Shown one piece after another: positions 8,285 through 17,270 of a DNA stretch of 64,000 nt; position 1 is the stretch's first letter; each line of letters begins with the position of its first letter. The DNA comes from Bacillus sp. 491mf. GTDB lineage: Bacteria; Bacillota; Bacilli; Bacillales; Bacillaceae_G. The position numbers were made by a program, and so were the translations under genes. The stretch covers positions 78,273-142,272 of the forward strand of contig NZ_FOLV01000011.1 in the NCBI RefSeq assembly GCF_900112415.1. Direction: 5' to 3'. The notes below the pieces were generated by a model that saw only the letters and a list, made by a program, of their open reading frames with translations, did no database searches and had not been told where the DNA came from.

Positions 8285-11200
8285 ATGGATTTTCAAGTGC
8301 CGACAATATTAATTGGACTTGGAGGAATTGGCAGCACGATTACGCATGATATTTACCGAAAGCTTCCACTAGAACGGCGCAAAAAAGTAGCGATGCACGT
8401 CTTTGATACAGATATTAATACGTTAAGTCACTTTCAACATATTCGTAAATTTGTGACGCAAACGAGTTCGAGTAAAACACCGCGCGAATATATTGCAGAA
8501 GATCCAACAATTCCAGACTGGTTTCCGATTGATCCAACGATACTAGATAAACCGTTAACAGAAGGCGCAGGCCAGCTTCGGGTTATTTCCCGCTTAGCAC
8601 TTCGCGCAGCAATGAAGGAAGATAAATTAACAGCGTTTTGGCAGGAAATCGAGAAAATTTTTCCGGTCACTAGTGATAAAACAGAGTACGGTATACGGGT
8701 TATTATTATTACATCATTAGCTGGTGGTACAGGTTCAGGGATGTTTTTGCAAATTGCCCTTTATTTACGAGAAATGCTTCGGAAAAAGTTGCAACATCAC
8801 AACATTTTAATTCGCGGCGCTTTCTTGCTTCCTGACGCTCTCGTAAAGACGCGCACAATAAGCGGGAAAGAATTTGAAGCAGTGCAGGCAAACGGTTACG
8901 CATCATTAAAAGAATTACACGCTATTACATTAGGATCTACTGGAGAATTATCACGGCGCGGAGGTGTTACAATTGAGTTAGAATATAGGCCTGATCAAGT
9001 CGATGAAGATGGTCGTACAAATCATACAATTATGCAACATCACTTACCATTTAATTATTGCTTTTTATATGATTATGAAAATTTACATGGGCATCATTTA
9101 AATAGTTTGTCTGACTATATGGAACAAATGACAAATACGATTTATTTACAACTATTTAGTCCAATGTCAACAAGTCATTTCGCGCAGGAAGATAATCAAA
9201 TTCAGCAACTTGCTGATTCAAATGGTAGAGCCCGTTATTGCGGAGCAGGAGTCGCGAAACTTATTTATCCATATGAAAATGTTCTTCGTTATTGTGCTTT
9301 GAAATGGGCTGTGCAAGGGCTAGAGGAATCGTGGCTTCATTTAGATCGACTCTTTTTAGAGAAGAAAAGTCGGTATGAGCAAGATGTTCGCCGCGGTATG
9401 CAACGTGAAAAACTAGAGCGGGGGAAAAGTTTCCTAGAGGATTTAGAACATTTAGCGACTCGTCCAGAACAAGCGCATGTATTTTATAAACAAATGTATT
9501 ATGAAGCACGTGAAGGAGCAGAAGGTGGAAAAATTGGTATATCAAAGGCAAAATTGTTTCTTGATTCGGTAGAAAGTTATGTGCAGCGTACAGTGCAAAA
9601 AGATGAAGAGTTAAACCGGTTGCAGCGAGAGTGTAAAATTTCGGCTGCAAAGTTGAAAATTACGGAGCAAATGAAAGGGGAAGTAGCGCGAGTTGATCAT
9701 GCGGTGCGGTTATATGCGTATGCAATTCCAAGCCGTGTACATGAGCATGTCACAACATTAGTTTATGACATAATTGAAGCAGATCGTTTTACGCCAAGTG
9801 GTTCAGAAGGACAGTCCTATCAATTAAATACGTGGTTTTTGAAGAAAACAGATCCTGTTCATCCTGTAGCTGCAAGGTATATGTTATATGAAATTCGTAA
9901 ATTGTTAACTGAGAAAATGAATCGTTTACACGAAAATAATGAGCAAAAGCGTAATCTCATTCAAAATTATGATAAGAAGTTTAATGTGGGTAATATTGAA
10001 GGAACGGTAACAGCCGTCAGGCGTGTTGAACTCGCACAGCAACAAGGGTGGATTGGAAAGATATTCCATAATGAGCAGCGCTTATTCCGTAAAGAATTCC
10101 AAGATATCGCCACCCAATATGTACACAAGTTAAATGAGTACCGAAAAGAAATGTTGCTAGAACTTGTGTATCAATCATTATATCAAGCTGTAGATAAAAT
10201 GATTCAATATTGGGAACGTTTCTTTGATAATTTACAAGAAACTCGTGAAAACTTATTATTAGACATTCAAAAGCGTAGTAAGGAATTTGAGGGGAAAACC
10301 AATCCAACAAATGTTTACGTATTAGCAGATGAACGAATGCAGGAAGAAATATGGAAAGACATTCATCACCATGTAAACAATGGTGTGCTGCCAAAAGAGA
10401 TATCTACTGAAATTTATATGAGTTTATATCGAGAATATTGTCGGGAAGTAGGGGCGGAGGAAGGGCAATCGCAAAAAGTAGAAGATTTTTATCGAAAACA
10501 TATTTTAACGTATTGTGAAAAAGAACTGCAAGAACGGTACAGAGATAAACTAGAATTAAATATTATTGAAGCACTTCGAAAAGAAGCTGCTATTCAAAGA
10601 CGTGATATAACAGAGTATGTCAGTGAAAAAATAGAAGATTTATTACACCTTGCAAGTCCATTTATACCGAAAGTTTCTCATCACAGGGAATTGCAATATT
10701 GGGGTATTCATCCACTTGTTCAGAAAGAGTTAAATGAAGAAGCGCTTCAAGAGATGTTTCAAGAAAAAGAAACCGTTGATACAGATTTTTCACCGTATGA
10801 AATTGTATGTTATCGTGCACATTACGGGTTATCGCTGCCAGATTTTCCAAAGTTTTCGTCCGGGCATCTTGGAAATGGTAATGCAAACGAGAAGGGAGAT
10901 TACTTTCAGGCGTATTATCGCCGCGTAAATAAATTAAACATTCGTAAATCAAATTTAACGCCGCATCTCGATAAATATTGGCATTTGCCAGCCTTTATGC
11001 CAGATTTAAATGCAACGCAAACGAAGTTAGATTATGAGAAATGTAATCGCGCTTTACTATATGCATATATATATCGCTGGATTAGCCTTGCTGCTGTGGA
11101 TGGTCAGTTCGTTTACCAATATAACGGAGTGGGCCGAAGTTCTCTTATTCAATCGATGGGAAAAAATGTATCGAATGAAGGGTATAAATTGCACCGTGCG

Positions 11201-11647
11201 CTACTTCATAATCCATTTATTTATGAAAATATCATTTCTCGTTTTGAAGAAGAACAGGAAAAAGCATTGCAAAATGGAGGGCATTTATATACACATTCAT
11301 TTGTATTAGGTGCCCAAGATATAAAATGGCTTCGGAAAGAACAAGTTCATAATATTTTAGACATTATATTGATGTATGATAAGGAAGCGAAATATGATCC
11401 AACTTTAGGGGAAACTTCTGATGAGTTATTACGATTACTCGTTGATGAAATTGAACAGTATTTTAAAGCTTATTACGGAGCTGGTGCAGAATCAATGGCC
11501 AAAAAAGAAGCAGCTTTATTTGTAAAGCAACTATGGAATCGCTCATACGCAAAAGAATTTGTCGATTCAAACAGCGCACCATATAAGAAATGGTTACACC
11601 TTCTTAATATCCAAATAGAAGAGGAAGATAGAATCACGAATGATTAA
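8285..11647 (+). CDS. Tubulin/FtsZ-like GTPase family protein (Tubulin_2 type)
   Basis: A 1120-residue soluble protein. The N-terminal glycine-rich nucleotide loop is ILIGLGGIGSTI (G11-G16). The tubulin signature loop follows as LAGGTGSG at residues 146-152, close to the FtsZ/tubulin GGGTGTG/S motif. The spacing is that of the divergent Tubulin_2 family, not of cell-division FtsZ. After about residue 400 there is a long helical, charged region (with stretches such as EELNRLQRECK) unlike FtsZ. Start ATG 8285 is chosen over an upstream frame extension because it follows AGGAAGGTGAT. The extension would be encoded by the bcr1 repeat. Likely role: a cytoskeletal or membrane-remodelling GTPase that works with the VWA membrane protein (inference). 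Nucleotide binding and polymerisation are not shown by sequence alone. Confidence 0.87.
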   Translation: MDFQVPTILIGLGGIGSTITHDIYRKLPLERRKKVAMHVFDTDINTLSHFQHIRKFVTQTSSSKTPREYIAEDPTIPDWFPIDPTILDKPLTEGAGQLRVISRLALRAAMKEDKLTAFWQEIEKIFPVTSDKTEYGIRVIIITSLAGGTGSGMFLQIALYLREMLRKKLQHHNILIRGAFLLPDALVKTRTISGKEFEAVQANGYASLKELHAITLGSTGELSRRGGVTIELEYRPDQVDEDGRTNHTIMQHHLPFNYCFLYDYENLHGHHLNSLSDYMEQMTNTIYLQLFSPMSTSHFAQEDNQIQQLADSNGRARYCGAGVAKLIYPYENVLRYCALKWAVQGLEESWLHLDRLFLEKKSRYEQDVRRGMQREKLERGKSFLEDLEHLATRPEQAHVFYKQMYYEAREGAEGGKIGISKAKLFLDSVESYVQRTVQKDEELNRLQRECKISAAKLKITEQMKGEVARVDHAVRLYAYAIPSRVHEHVTTLVYDIIEADRFTPSGSEGQSYQLNTWFLKKTDPVHPVAARYMLYEIRKLLTEKMNRLHENNEQKRNLIQNYDKKFNVGNIEGTVTAVRRVELAQQQGWIGKIFHNEQRLFRKEFQDIATQYVHKLNEYRKEMLLELVYQSLYQAVDKMIQYWERFFDNLQETRENLLLDIQKRSKEFEGKTNPTNVYVLADERMQEEIWKDIHHHVNNGVLPKEISTEIYMSLYREYCREVGAEEGQSQKVEDFYRKHILTYCEKELQERYRDKLELNIIEALRKEAAIQRRDITEYVSEKIEDLLHLASPFIPKVSHHRELQYWGIHPLVQKELNEEALQEMFQEKETVDTDFSPYEIVCYRAHYGLSLPDFPKFSSGHLGNGNANEKGDYFQAYYRRVNKLNIRKSNLTPHLDKYWHLPAFMPDLNATQTKLDYEKCNRALLYAYIYRWISLAAVDGQFVYQYNGVGRSSLIQSMGKNVSNEGYKLHRALLHNPFIYENIISRFEEEQEKALQNGGHLYTHSFVLGAQDIKWLRKEQVHNILDIILMYDKEAKYDPTLGETSDELLRLLVDEIEQYFKAYYGAGAESMAKKEAALFVKQLWNRSYAKEFVDSNSAPYKKWLHLLNIQIEEEDRITND

Positions 11648-11703
11648 GAAAAGATTGGGAATCCTTAATCTTGGAATGTATTACTTTGAAAAGAGGGATT
11701 CTC

Positions 11704-11844
11704 GTGCCGTTTCTTGGAAGTGTGTACCAAGTATTTGGATTGTATGCAGAAATTTATCACGCAATGGTTTGTATGGAGAATAAAGATACGCAATCTATTG
11801 GTGATGGTAGTAGTAAAGATGAAAATGAAACTGTAGAAGAATAA
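11704..11844 (+). CDS. Small acidic protein, 46 aa, following the tubulin-like gene
   Basis: GTG start preceded by AAGAGGGATTCTC, then 46 codons ending in a strongly acidic tail (SKDENETVEE). It is closed by a terminator right after the stop. The N-terminal half is hydrophobic/aromatic (GSVYQVFGLYAEIYHAMV), so it may lie on or in the membrane. It begins 56 bp after the tubulin-like stop and may be a third component of that operon. A weak hairpin (GATTAAG/CTTAATC) lies between them. No family is recognised; expression is inferred from the ribosome site and terminator. Confidence 0.55.
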   Translation: MPFLGSVYQVFGLYAEIYHAMVCMENKDTQSIGDGSSKDENETVEE

Positions 11845-11846
11845 TA

Positions 11847-11882
11847 AAGAACATGCAGCAAACTGTTGCATGTTCTTCTCGT
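11847..11882 (+). terminator. Rho-independent terminator closing the VWA/tubulin-like operon
   Basis: Perfect stem AAGAACATGCA/TGCATGTTCTT with a 9-base loop, then a T-rich tract. Confidence 0.85.
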
Positions 11883-12182
11883 TTTCTTATAGTTTTACAA
11901 CATTCTTAGGTTTTGACCTCTGTTAACTTGTTTGAATGCAATTTACTGTAACATTACTATCATTTGGTACTTCATACATTCAAATCCTTTTTCACTATTA
12001 AACCATTTTACTGTCCTGATTGTTTTCATATAAAAAACTTTTAAAAAATTCCTAAAGATGTGTTTACTATTTATATGAACCGAGCAAATATAAACATGTA
12101 TTTAAATCTGTTCTCGTTTTTACGTTAAAATGGAAGATAAGAACAGTAAATATTCATTATCGTTTTTGAAACCTCAAAACAA

Positions 12183-12320
12183 CGAAAGCCCTACCTCTCT
12201 TTCGTCCTTACGGCTCCGATGACCGTGCCAGTATGAATCGGGATATCCAAAAACAACGCTTGGATAAATGAACCTCATCGTATACTTAGAAGTATGGGAA
12301 TAAAAAGTGGTGAGAATAAT
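12183..12320 (+). ncRNA. Structured RNA candidate: orphan IS605-type right end or unassigned RNA
   Basis: The roughly 850-bp gap downstream of the acidic ORF holds a compact run of hairpins: CGAAAG/CTTTCG (12183-12204), ACGG/CCGT (12210-12226), TATCCAA/TTGGATA (12244-12266) and ATACTT/AAGTAT (12282-12295). It ends with a GTGGTGAGAATAATTCA segment. GC content is clearly above the surrounding AT-rich DNA. The end resembles the right end/omega-RNA scaffold of the TnpB element at 28.2 kb (AAGTGGTGGGTAGTTCAC), but no tnpB lies beside it. It may be a decayed element end or a stand-alone RNA. I recognise no known riboswitch consensus. Confidence 0.4.
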
Positions 12321-12410
12321 TCATTTAGAGGAAAAAGAATTTTTTCTTAGAGGATAATGTTCCTATAATCAAACCGTATTTGTAATCATACCATATTGAG
12401 GTACATAAAG

Positions 12411-12442
12411 CAAAAAAAACAAAATAGATGTTAGGCTATTTT
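12411..12442 (-). terminator. Terminator of the CarD-like gene
   Basis: On the minus strand the stem AAAATAG/CTATTTT is followed by an eight-base T run (A run at 12412-12419). It is placed about 55 bp after the carD-like stop. Confidence 0.75.
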
Positions 12443-12497
12443 GTCGTTTTAGGTATCTTATATAATTTAAAATCAAATTCAAACCGGATTTCTTTAC

Positions 12498-12974
12498 CTA
12501 GCCGACTTTCGTATTTAACAAATCAATTGCCTGGTTTTCAGTAATTCCTTTAATTAAACTCAATTCACTAATTAAAATTTTTTGTGCGTTGTCTAACATT
12601 TGTTTTTCACTTGTATTAAGTGCTCTTACTTTATTCCTACGTATTAAATCGCGAACTACTTCAGCACCTTCTTGTATTTCACCCGTCTTCATTTTCTCCA
12701 TGTTTTGGGTATATCTTTGCTTCCATGAGAGTGAATGATCTGATTCGCCGTACTGAAAAATAAGTAATACATTTTCTAATGTAAGCATATCGGCAATTAA
12801 TCGTATACGTGCTTGTATCATTTTTTTCATCGGAATCATTACTTCCATATTACTAATTGGTATTCTTATTACATAATATTTTTGTTTTTCTCCTAGGATT
12901 TCTTTTTCTTCTATTGCTTCAATCACACCTGCTCCGTGCATTGGATAAACAATTTTATCGCCAATTTGAAACAA
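12498..12974 (-). CDS. CarD/CdnL-family transcription regulator
   Basis: A 158-residue protein with the CarD RNA-polymerase-interaction (Tudor-like) domain at residues 1-55 (FQIGDKIVYPMHGAGVI, then YYVIRIPISNMEVMIP) and a helical C-terminal half. This is the two-part architecture of CarD/CdnL proteins, which bind RNA polymerase beta and stabilise promoter open complexes. The start is set at TTG 12974, because GGAGG lies 8 bases upstream and the family begins with exactly this FQIGDKIVYP segment. An upstream ATG would add 42 non-homologous residues. Single-gene unit with its own terminator. Confidence 0.87.
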   Translation of the reverse strand: MFQIGDKIVYPMHGAGVIEAIEEKEILGEKQKYYVIRIPISNMEVMIPMKKMIQARIRLIADMLTLENVLLIFQYGESDHSLSWKQRYTQNMEKMKTGEIQEGAEVVRDLIRRNKVRALNTSEKQMLDNAQKILISELSLIKGITENQAIDLLNTKVG

Positions 12975-13141
12975 ATAATCCACCTCCATATATGGTAACC
13001 TATCTAAGTCTATCATATATAAGATAATAAGTAAAATATTATATGTTATCACAAAATGATTATCGTAGTCAATAATTTTTGTTTGATTAGATAAAATCAT
13101 TGTTCCATATTTATAAAACTAAAAAATAAAATGAGTGTATA

Positions 13142-13194
13142 ATAAATTAAAACTCCCATCAGTGGGGAGTTACTGCTCAATAGTGCGGGATAAA
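13142..13194. repeat. Short (53-bp) bcr1-derived repeat
   Basis: Flanked by ATAAA on both sides. It keeps only the outer ends of the bcr1 element (ACTCCCATCAGTGGGGA and ACTGCTCAATAGTGCGGG) and lacks the central roughly 100 bp. A second copy of the same short form lies at 33901-33955. Confidence 0.7.
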
Positions 13195-13233
13195 TAATGG
13201 ATTGAAAAAATGTATGAAAGAGGTTTTCATAAA

Positions 13234-13485
13234 ATGGTGAAATGGAGTTATTTTGTTTTCATTAATATTCTTGCTTTTATAATGATGGGACTAGATAAAA
13301 GGAAAGCAAAGAAGAAACAGTGGCGTACACCAGAGAGTACGTTATTTTTAATTGCAGCAGCAGGGGGAGGTGTTGGAGCTTGGATTGGCATGTATATGTT
13401 TCATCACAAGACGCATAAAAATAAGTTTGTGTTTGGTATTCCATTACTTGCTGCTTTAGGAGTATATGTCTTTTGGATATTATAA
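13234..13485 (+). CDS. DUF1294 small membrane protein
   Basis: An 83-residue integral membrane protein of the DUF1294 family: a first helix (about residues 5-17), then the family signature GLDKRKAKKKQWRTPESTL. A Gly-rich second helix (LIAAAGGGVGAWIGMYMF) and a third helix follow, with the typical HHKTHKNKF motif between them. The function of the family is unknown. Start ATG 13234 is preferred to ATG 13210, because AGAGG is well spaced and homology begins at MVKW. Monocistronic, just before rarD. Confidence 0.82.
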   Translation: MVKWSYFVFINILAFIMMGLDKRKAKKKQWRTPESTLFLIAAAGGGVGAWIGMYMFHHKTHKNKFVFGIPLLAALGVYVFWIL

Positions 13486-13575
13486 AAGGTTTAGATGAAA
13501 AAGTTATGTAGCGGAAAATTGTAATCAAATAGAAGGACACTTTATAATGAAGAAAAAAGAAAAGAGGGGAGTCAA

Positions 13576-14505
13576 ATGGAAGCGCAAAAAAAAGGGATCA
13601 TATATGCGGCAAGTGCATATATGATGTGGGGAATCCTGCCGCTTTATTGGAAATTGATTGACGACGTTCCTGCAGAAGAAATTTTAGCGCATCGCATCGT
13701 TTGGGCATTCGTTTTTATGTTATTCATTTTATTCATTTCTAAACGTTTTGGTCAATTTAAGAACGAGTTTGTACAACTTTTTAAACGGCCTAAATTATTC
13801 ATGTCATTAACGATAGCGTCTATATTAATTAGCGGGAACTGGTTTGTGTACATATGGGCAGTCAATCATAACCACGTCATCGAAGCGAGTTTAGGTTATT
13901 ATATTAATCCGCTTGTTAGTATTTTACTTGGCACGCTTGTGTTAAAAGAAAAACTTAATTTTTGGCAATACATTGCTGTAGGTTTAGCTGCATTTGGAGT
14001 TGCAATTTTGACAATTCGTTATGGATCGATTCCGTGGATTGCAATTTCGTTAGCATGTACGTTTGGATTATACGGTTTATCAAAGAAATTATTAGATTAT
14101 GATTCAATGATTGGGCTGACAATGGAAACGATGATTGTAACACCGATAGCTCTTGTATATTTAGGAATGCTTGGTGCAAAGGGGATTAGTTCATTTGGGA
14201 CAGTATCGATTACATCGACATTACTTCTAGCAGGGGCTGGTATTGTTACTGCACTGCCGCTTTTATATTTTGCAAAAGGTACAAAGCTTATTTCGTTATC
14301 AATGGTCGGATTTTTGCAATATATTGCACCGACAATTAGCCTTGTATTAGGAATTTTCGTCTTTCATGAACATTTTACCAATGCACACATGATCGCATTT
14401 TTCTTTATATGGATTGCGTTATTTGTCTTTTCGATAGCAAAAACGAAATTTATGTTAAATAAGCAGCCGAAATTTATAAAAAATAAATCTGCAAAAGTTT
14501 CGTAA
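13576..14505 (+). CDS. rarD: RarD-type EamA transporter
   Basis: A 309-residue protein with ten predicted transmembrane helices in two EamA repeats. It opens with the RarD hallmark GIIYAASAYMMWGILPLYWK, followed by EEILAHRIVWAF and GNWFVYIWAVN. RarD proteins belong to the drug/metabolite transporter superfamily, and the name comes from chloramphenicol sensitivity in E. coli; the substrate is not established. The start follows AGAGGGGAG. It is followed by its own terminator and then yuiD in the same direction. Confidence 0.9.
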   Translation: MEAQKKGIIYAASAYMMWGILPLYWKLIDDVPAEEILAHRIVWAFVFMLFILFISKRFGQFKNEFVQLFKRPKLFMSLTIASILISGNWFVYIWAVNHNHVIEASLGYYINPLVSILLGTLVLKEKLNFWQYIAVGLAAFGVAILTIRYGSIPWIAISLACTFGLYGLSKKLLDYDSMIGLTMETMIVTPIALVYLGMLGAKGISSFGTVSITSTLLLAGAGIVTALPLLYFAKGTKLISLSMVGFLQYIAPTISLVLGIFVFHEHFTNAHMIAFFFIWIALFVFSIAKTKFMLNKQPKFIKNKSAKVS

Positions 14506-14534
14506 AACGGCATAGTATTATGTATGCCGTTTTC
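14504..14534 (+). terminator. Terminator after rarD
   Basis: AAAACGGCATA/TATGCCGTTTT stem then TCTTTAT; begins at the rarD stop codon. Confidence 0.8.
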
Positions 14535-14583
14535 TTTATAATGAAAGTAAGGATATTCCATTATAAGCGGTGAGGTGCGAATT

Positions 14584-15009
14584 ATGGAAACAATTTTACA
14601 TAACAACCCATTAATGTCTGCAGTGATTGCATGGTTTTTAGCGCAATTTACAAAAGTGATCATCAACTTAGTAAAAAACAGAGAATTTGATTTTGCGAAG
14701 TTTTTTGCATCTGGCGGAATGCCGAGTTCTCATTCTTCCACCGTCACAGCATTAGCAATGGCAATCGGAATTGAAGAAGGAATGTCGAGCTCTCTATTTG
14801 CGATTGCAACGATTTTTGCGATTATTGTCATGTATGATGCATCTGGAGTGAGACTTGCTGTTAGTAAACAAGCAAAAATTTTAAATGATTTTTTCCATGG
14901 AAGACAAACGGATTATAAAAAATTGAATGAACTTGTCGGACATACGCCATACCAAGTCGTTATCGGGGCGCTTTTAGGAATTGTTGTTGCGATTTGTTAT
15001 TGTTCATAA
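14584..15009 (+). CDS. yuiD: Divergent PAP2 family membrane protein (YuiD)
   Basis: A 141-residue membrane protein of the DUF212/divergent PAP2 family. It shows the acid-phosphatase-like motif GGMPSSHSSTVTALA, the segment YDASGVR and four hydrophobic helices. Homologues are thought to act on isoprenoid or lipid phosphates, but no substrate is proven. ATG 14584 is chosen, since GTGAGG lies 8 bases upstream; a GTG at 14575 is too close to that site. The neighbouring cyclase gene 100 bp downstream also handles polyprenyl-derived lipids, a suggestive but unproven link. Confidence 0.88.
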   Translation: METILHNNPLMSAVIAWFLAQFTKVIINLVKNREFDFAKFFASGGMPSSHSSTVTALAMAIGIEEGMSSSLFAIATIFAIIVMYDASGVRLAVSKQAKILNDFFHGRQTDYKKLNELVGHTPYQVVIGALLGIVVAICYCS

Positions 15010-15042
15010 GCAAAGTAAGGAATGAACCTTACTTTGCTTTTT
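15009..15042 (+). terminator. Terminator after yuiD
   Basis: AGCAAAGTAAGG/CCTTACTTTGCT perfect stem followed by TTTTGTTTT. Confidence 0.9.
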
Positions 15043-15109
15043 GTTTTGCGCATATTTACGTATGTTTTTGAATATCGTATATGGATTCAGTGAAGAAGGG
15101 GGGATATCT

Positions 15110-16969
15110 ATGCAATTGTATGACAAAGTAAAATACGAAATGGAGCGCCAGGTTACAGCGTTACGTACGATGCAGCAAAGAGATGGAACATGGCGCTTTT
15201 GTTTTGAAGGAGCCCCGCTTACGGATTGCGCGATGATTTTCTTGTTACGTTTGTTAAGAAAAGAAAAAGAAATCGAACCATTTGTAGCAAGGCTTACTTC
15301 TTTGCAAGCAAATGAAGGAATGTGGAAGTTGTATGAAGATGAGCCAAATGGGAATCTTTCTGCTACCATTCAAGCTTATGTTGCATTGTTAGCTTCTAGA
15401 GAATATAAGAAAGAAGACAGAATTATGCGCCGTGCAGAACAATTTATTCGCGAACAAGGTGGAATTACAAATGCTCACTTTATGACGAAGTTGATGTTAG
15501 CATTGCATGGACAATACAATTATCCTCCATTGTTTCACTTCCCTATGCCTTTTTTCTTTCTACCGGATCATTCCCCGTTCAGTATGTATGAGGTGAGTAA
15601 TACTGCTCGCATTCATTTCGTGCCTACGATTATTTGTATGAATAAGAAATTTGTAGTAGGAGAAATTGACGTTCCTGATTTGAATCATATAGTGGGTGCA
15701 AATAAATCAAATTGGTTTCATTCTCAGCGTTCGTCAGTTTGGCAAACCATTTTATCTGAAGGAAAAAAGCTAATTTCGTATCCGTATACACTTCATCAAA
15801 AAGGGTATAAAGCAGCGGAACGTTTTATGTTAGAACGTATAGAAGGAAATGGAACACTTTACACTTATGCGAGCGCTACTTTTTATATGATTTATGCCCT
15901 CCTTGCTCTCGGTCATTCTATACATTCTCCTATTATCGAGAAAGCTGTATTAGGGATACAGTCGTACATATGGAATACAAAAAATGGTGCCCATTTACAA
16001 AACTCACCTTCAACCGTGTGGGATACTGCTCTTTTAAGTTACGCTTTGCAAGAAGCAAATGTGTCAGAAGAGGATGCGATGATTGAACGAGCAAATCGTT
16101 ATTTATTAAGGAAGCAGCATACCTCTTACGGAGATTGGCATGTTCATGCACCTTCTTTACCTCCTGGCGGATGGGGGTTTACTGATACGAATACGATTGT
16201 ACCAGATTGTGATGATACAATAGCAGCGCTGCGTTCACTTACTTCTATCACAAAGAAAGATAAGAAAGTGAAACGAGCTTGGAATGAAGGGATACATTGG
16301 ATTCTTGGAATGCAAAATAAAGATGGGGGTTGGGGAGCATTTGAGAAGAATGTTGATAAGCATATGTTTATGCATATTCCTCTCGATAGCGCAGAAGATA
16401 TGATTCTCGATCCGTCTACAGCAGATTTAACAGGAAGGGTACTTGAATTTTTTGGAACGTATGCACCGGATGAAATAAACAGTTATGATTTACACCGTGC
16501 AATGCAGTGGCTTTTACGTAATCAAGAACAAAATGGTTCTTGGTATGGAAAATGGGGAGTTTGTTACATATATGGTACATGGGCTGCTGTAACAGGTCTG
16601 CGGGCAAATGGTTTACCAAATAATCATCCAGCAATAGAAAAAGCAGTACGGTGGTTAGAGATGATTCAACATCGTGATGGAGGCTGGGGGGAATCGTGCA
16701 AAAGTAGTAAGGAGAAACGATTTATTTCAACGTCTTTTAGTACACCTTCTCAAACTGCATGGGCTCTAGATGCGCTAATTGCTGTATGTGATATGGAAAC
16801 ACCATCTATTCAAAACGGAATCAATTATTTGTTAGAAAACGCCTTTCATAATATTGAATATCCGACTGGAGTAGGACTTCCCGGAGAGTTTTATATTCGT
16901 TATCATAGTTATCATCGTTTATTTCCTTTACTGACCTTTGCACATTATGTGAAAAAATACAAAAAATAA
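15110..16969 (+). CDS. sqhC: Squalene--hopene cyclase family protein (SqhC-type terpene cyclase)
   Basis: A 619-residue class II triterpene cyclase. The protonating DXDD motif is present as D366-C-D-D369, and several QW repeats are seen (for example QNKDGGWGAFEKN and QHRDGGWGES). In bacilli the homologue cyclises tetraprenyl-beta-curcumene and squalene, giving sesquarterpenes or hopanoid-like sporulenes on the membrane. Which substrate is used here cannot be told from sequence. The start is ATG 15110 after AAGAAGGGGGGATATCT; the longer frame opens within the yuiD terminator. A bidirectional terminator follows. Confidence 0.92.
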   Translation: MQLYDKVKYEMERQVTALRTMQQRDGTWRFCFEGAPLTDCAMIFLLRLLRKEKEIEPFVARLTSLQANEGMWKLYEDEPNGNLSATIQAYVALLASREYKKEDRIMRRAEQFIREQGGITNAHFMTKLMLALHGQYNYPPLFHFPMPFFFLPDHSPFSMYEVSNTARIHFVPTIICMNKKFVVGEIDVPDLNHIVGANKSNWFHSQRSSVWQTILSEGKKLISYPYTLHQKGYKAAERFMLERIEGNGTLYTYASATFYMIYALLALGHSIHSPIIEKAVLGIQSYIWNTKNGAHLQNSPSTVWDTALLSYALQEANVSEEDAMIERANRYLLRKQHTSYGDWHVHAPSLPPGGWGFTDTNTIVPDCDDTIAALRSLTSITKKDKKVKRAWNEGIHWILGMQNKDGGWGAFEKNVDKHMFMHIPLDSAEDMILDPSTADLTGRVLEFFGTYAPDEINSYDLHRAMQWLLRNQEQNGSWYGKWGVCYIYGTWAAVTGLRANGLPNNHPAIEKAVRWLEMIQHRDGGWGESCKSSKEKRFISTSFSTPSQTAWALDALIAVCDMETPSIQNGINYLLENAFHNIEYPTGVGLPGEFYIRYHSYHRLFPLLTFAHYVKKYKK

Positions 16970-16997
16970 ACCGAGACATATTCTCGGTTTATTTTTT
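16961..16997. terminator. Bidirectional terminator between sqhC and the small minus-strand gene
   Basis: Stem AAAAAATAAACCGAG/CTCGGTTTATTTTTT, with A run on one side and T run on the other, overlapping both stop codons. Confidence 0.9.
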
Positions 16998-17138
16998 GTT
17001 TGAGTGACCTTTTTGACGCGCATCTGCAGCATCTGCACGCGCTTGTGCTTCTAAGTCATCTTGATCAGCAAGTTCTCGAGAAAATGCAACATCAATACCG
17101 TCAGATACTTTGTTTTGCTGTACATTCTTATTTTTCAT
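16989..17138 (-). CDS. Small hydrophilic protein, 49 aa, YfhD-like
   Basis: ATG 17138 is preceded by AAGGAGATTGTG. The product has 49 residues with a central SDGIDVAFSRELADQDD segment, followed by EAQARADAADARQK and a Lys-rich end. This strongly resembles the small YfhD-type proteins of bacilli (family match by memory, moderate certainty). It is highly charged and without hydrophobic segments, and is probably a sporulation- or stress-phase protein, although function is unknown. It is convergent with sqhC and shares its terminator, and it is divergent from the fabG-like gene. Confidence 0.68.
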   Translation of the reverse strand: MKNKNVQQNKVSDGIDVAFSRELADQDDLEAQARADAADARQKGHSNKK

Positions 17139-17270
17139 TTCACACAATCTCCTTGTGTTTTGCTAAGTTGCAATTATAGTGTGACACAAATAGACTTTTT
17201 TATACAAAAAGGAAAATGAAATACAAAAGACGAAATATATAGAAAATATATTGGAAAGTAGGGGAGAAGA

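Noticed and set aside
15004-15369. 121-codon minus-strand frame
   Set aside because: Overlaps sqhC antisense and the yuiD terminator; no coding features.
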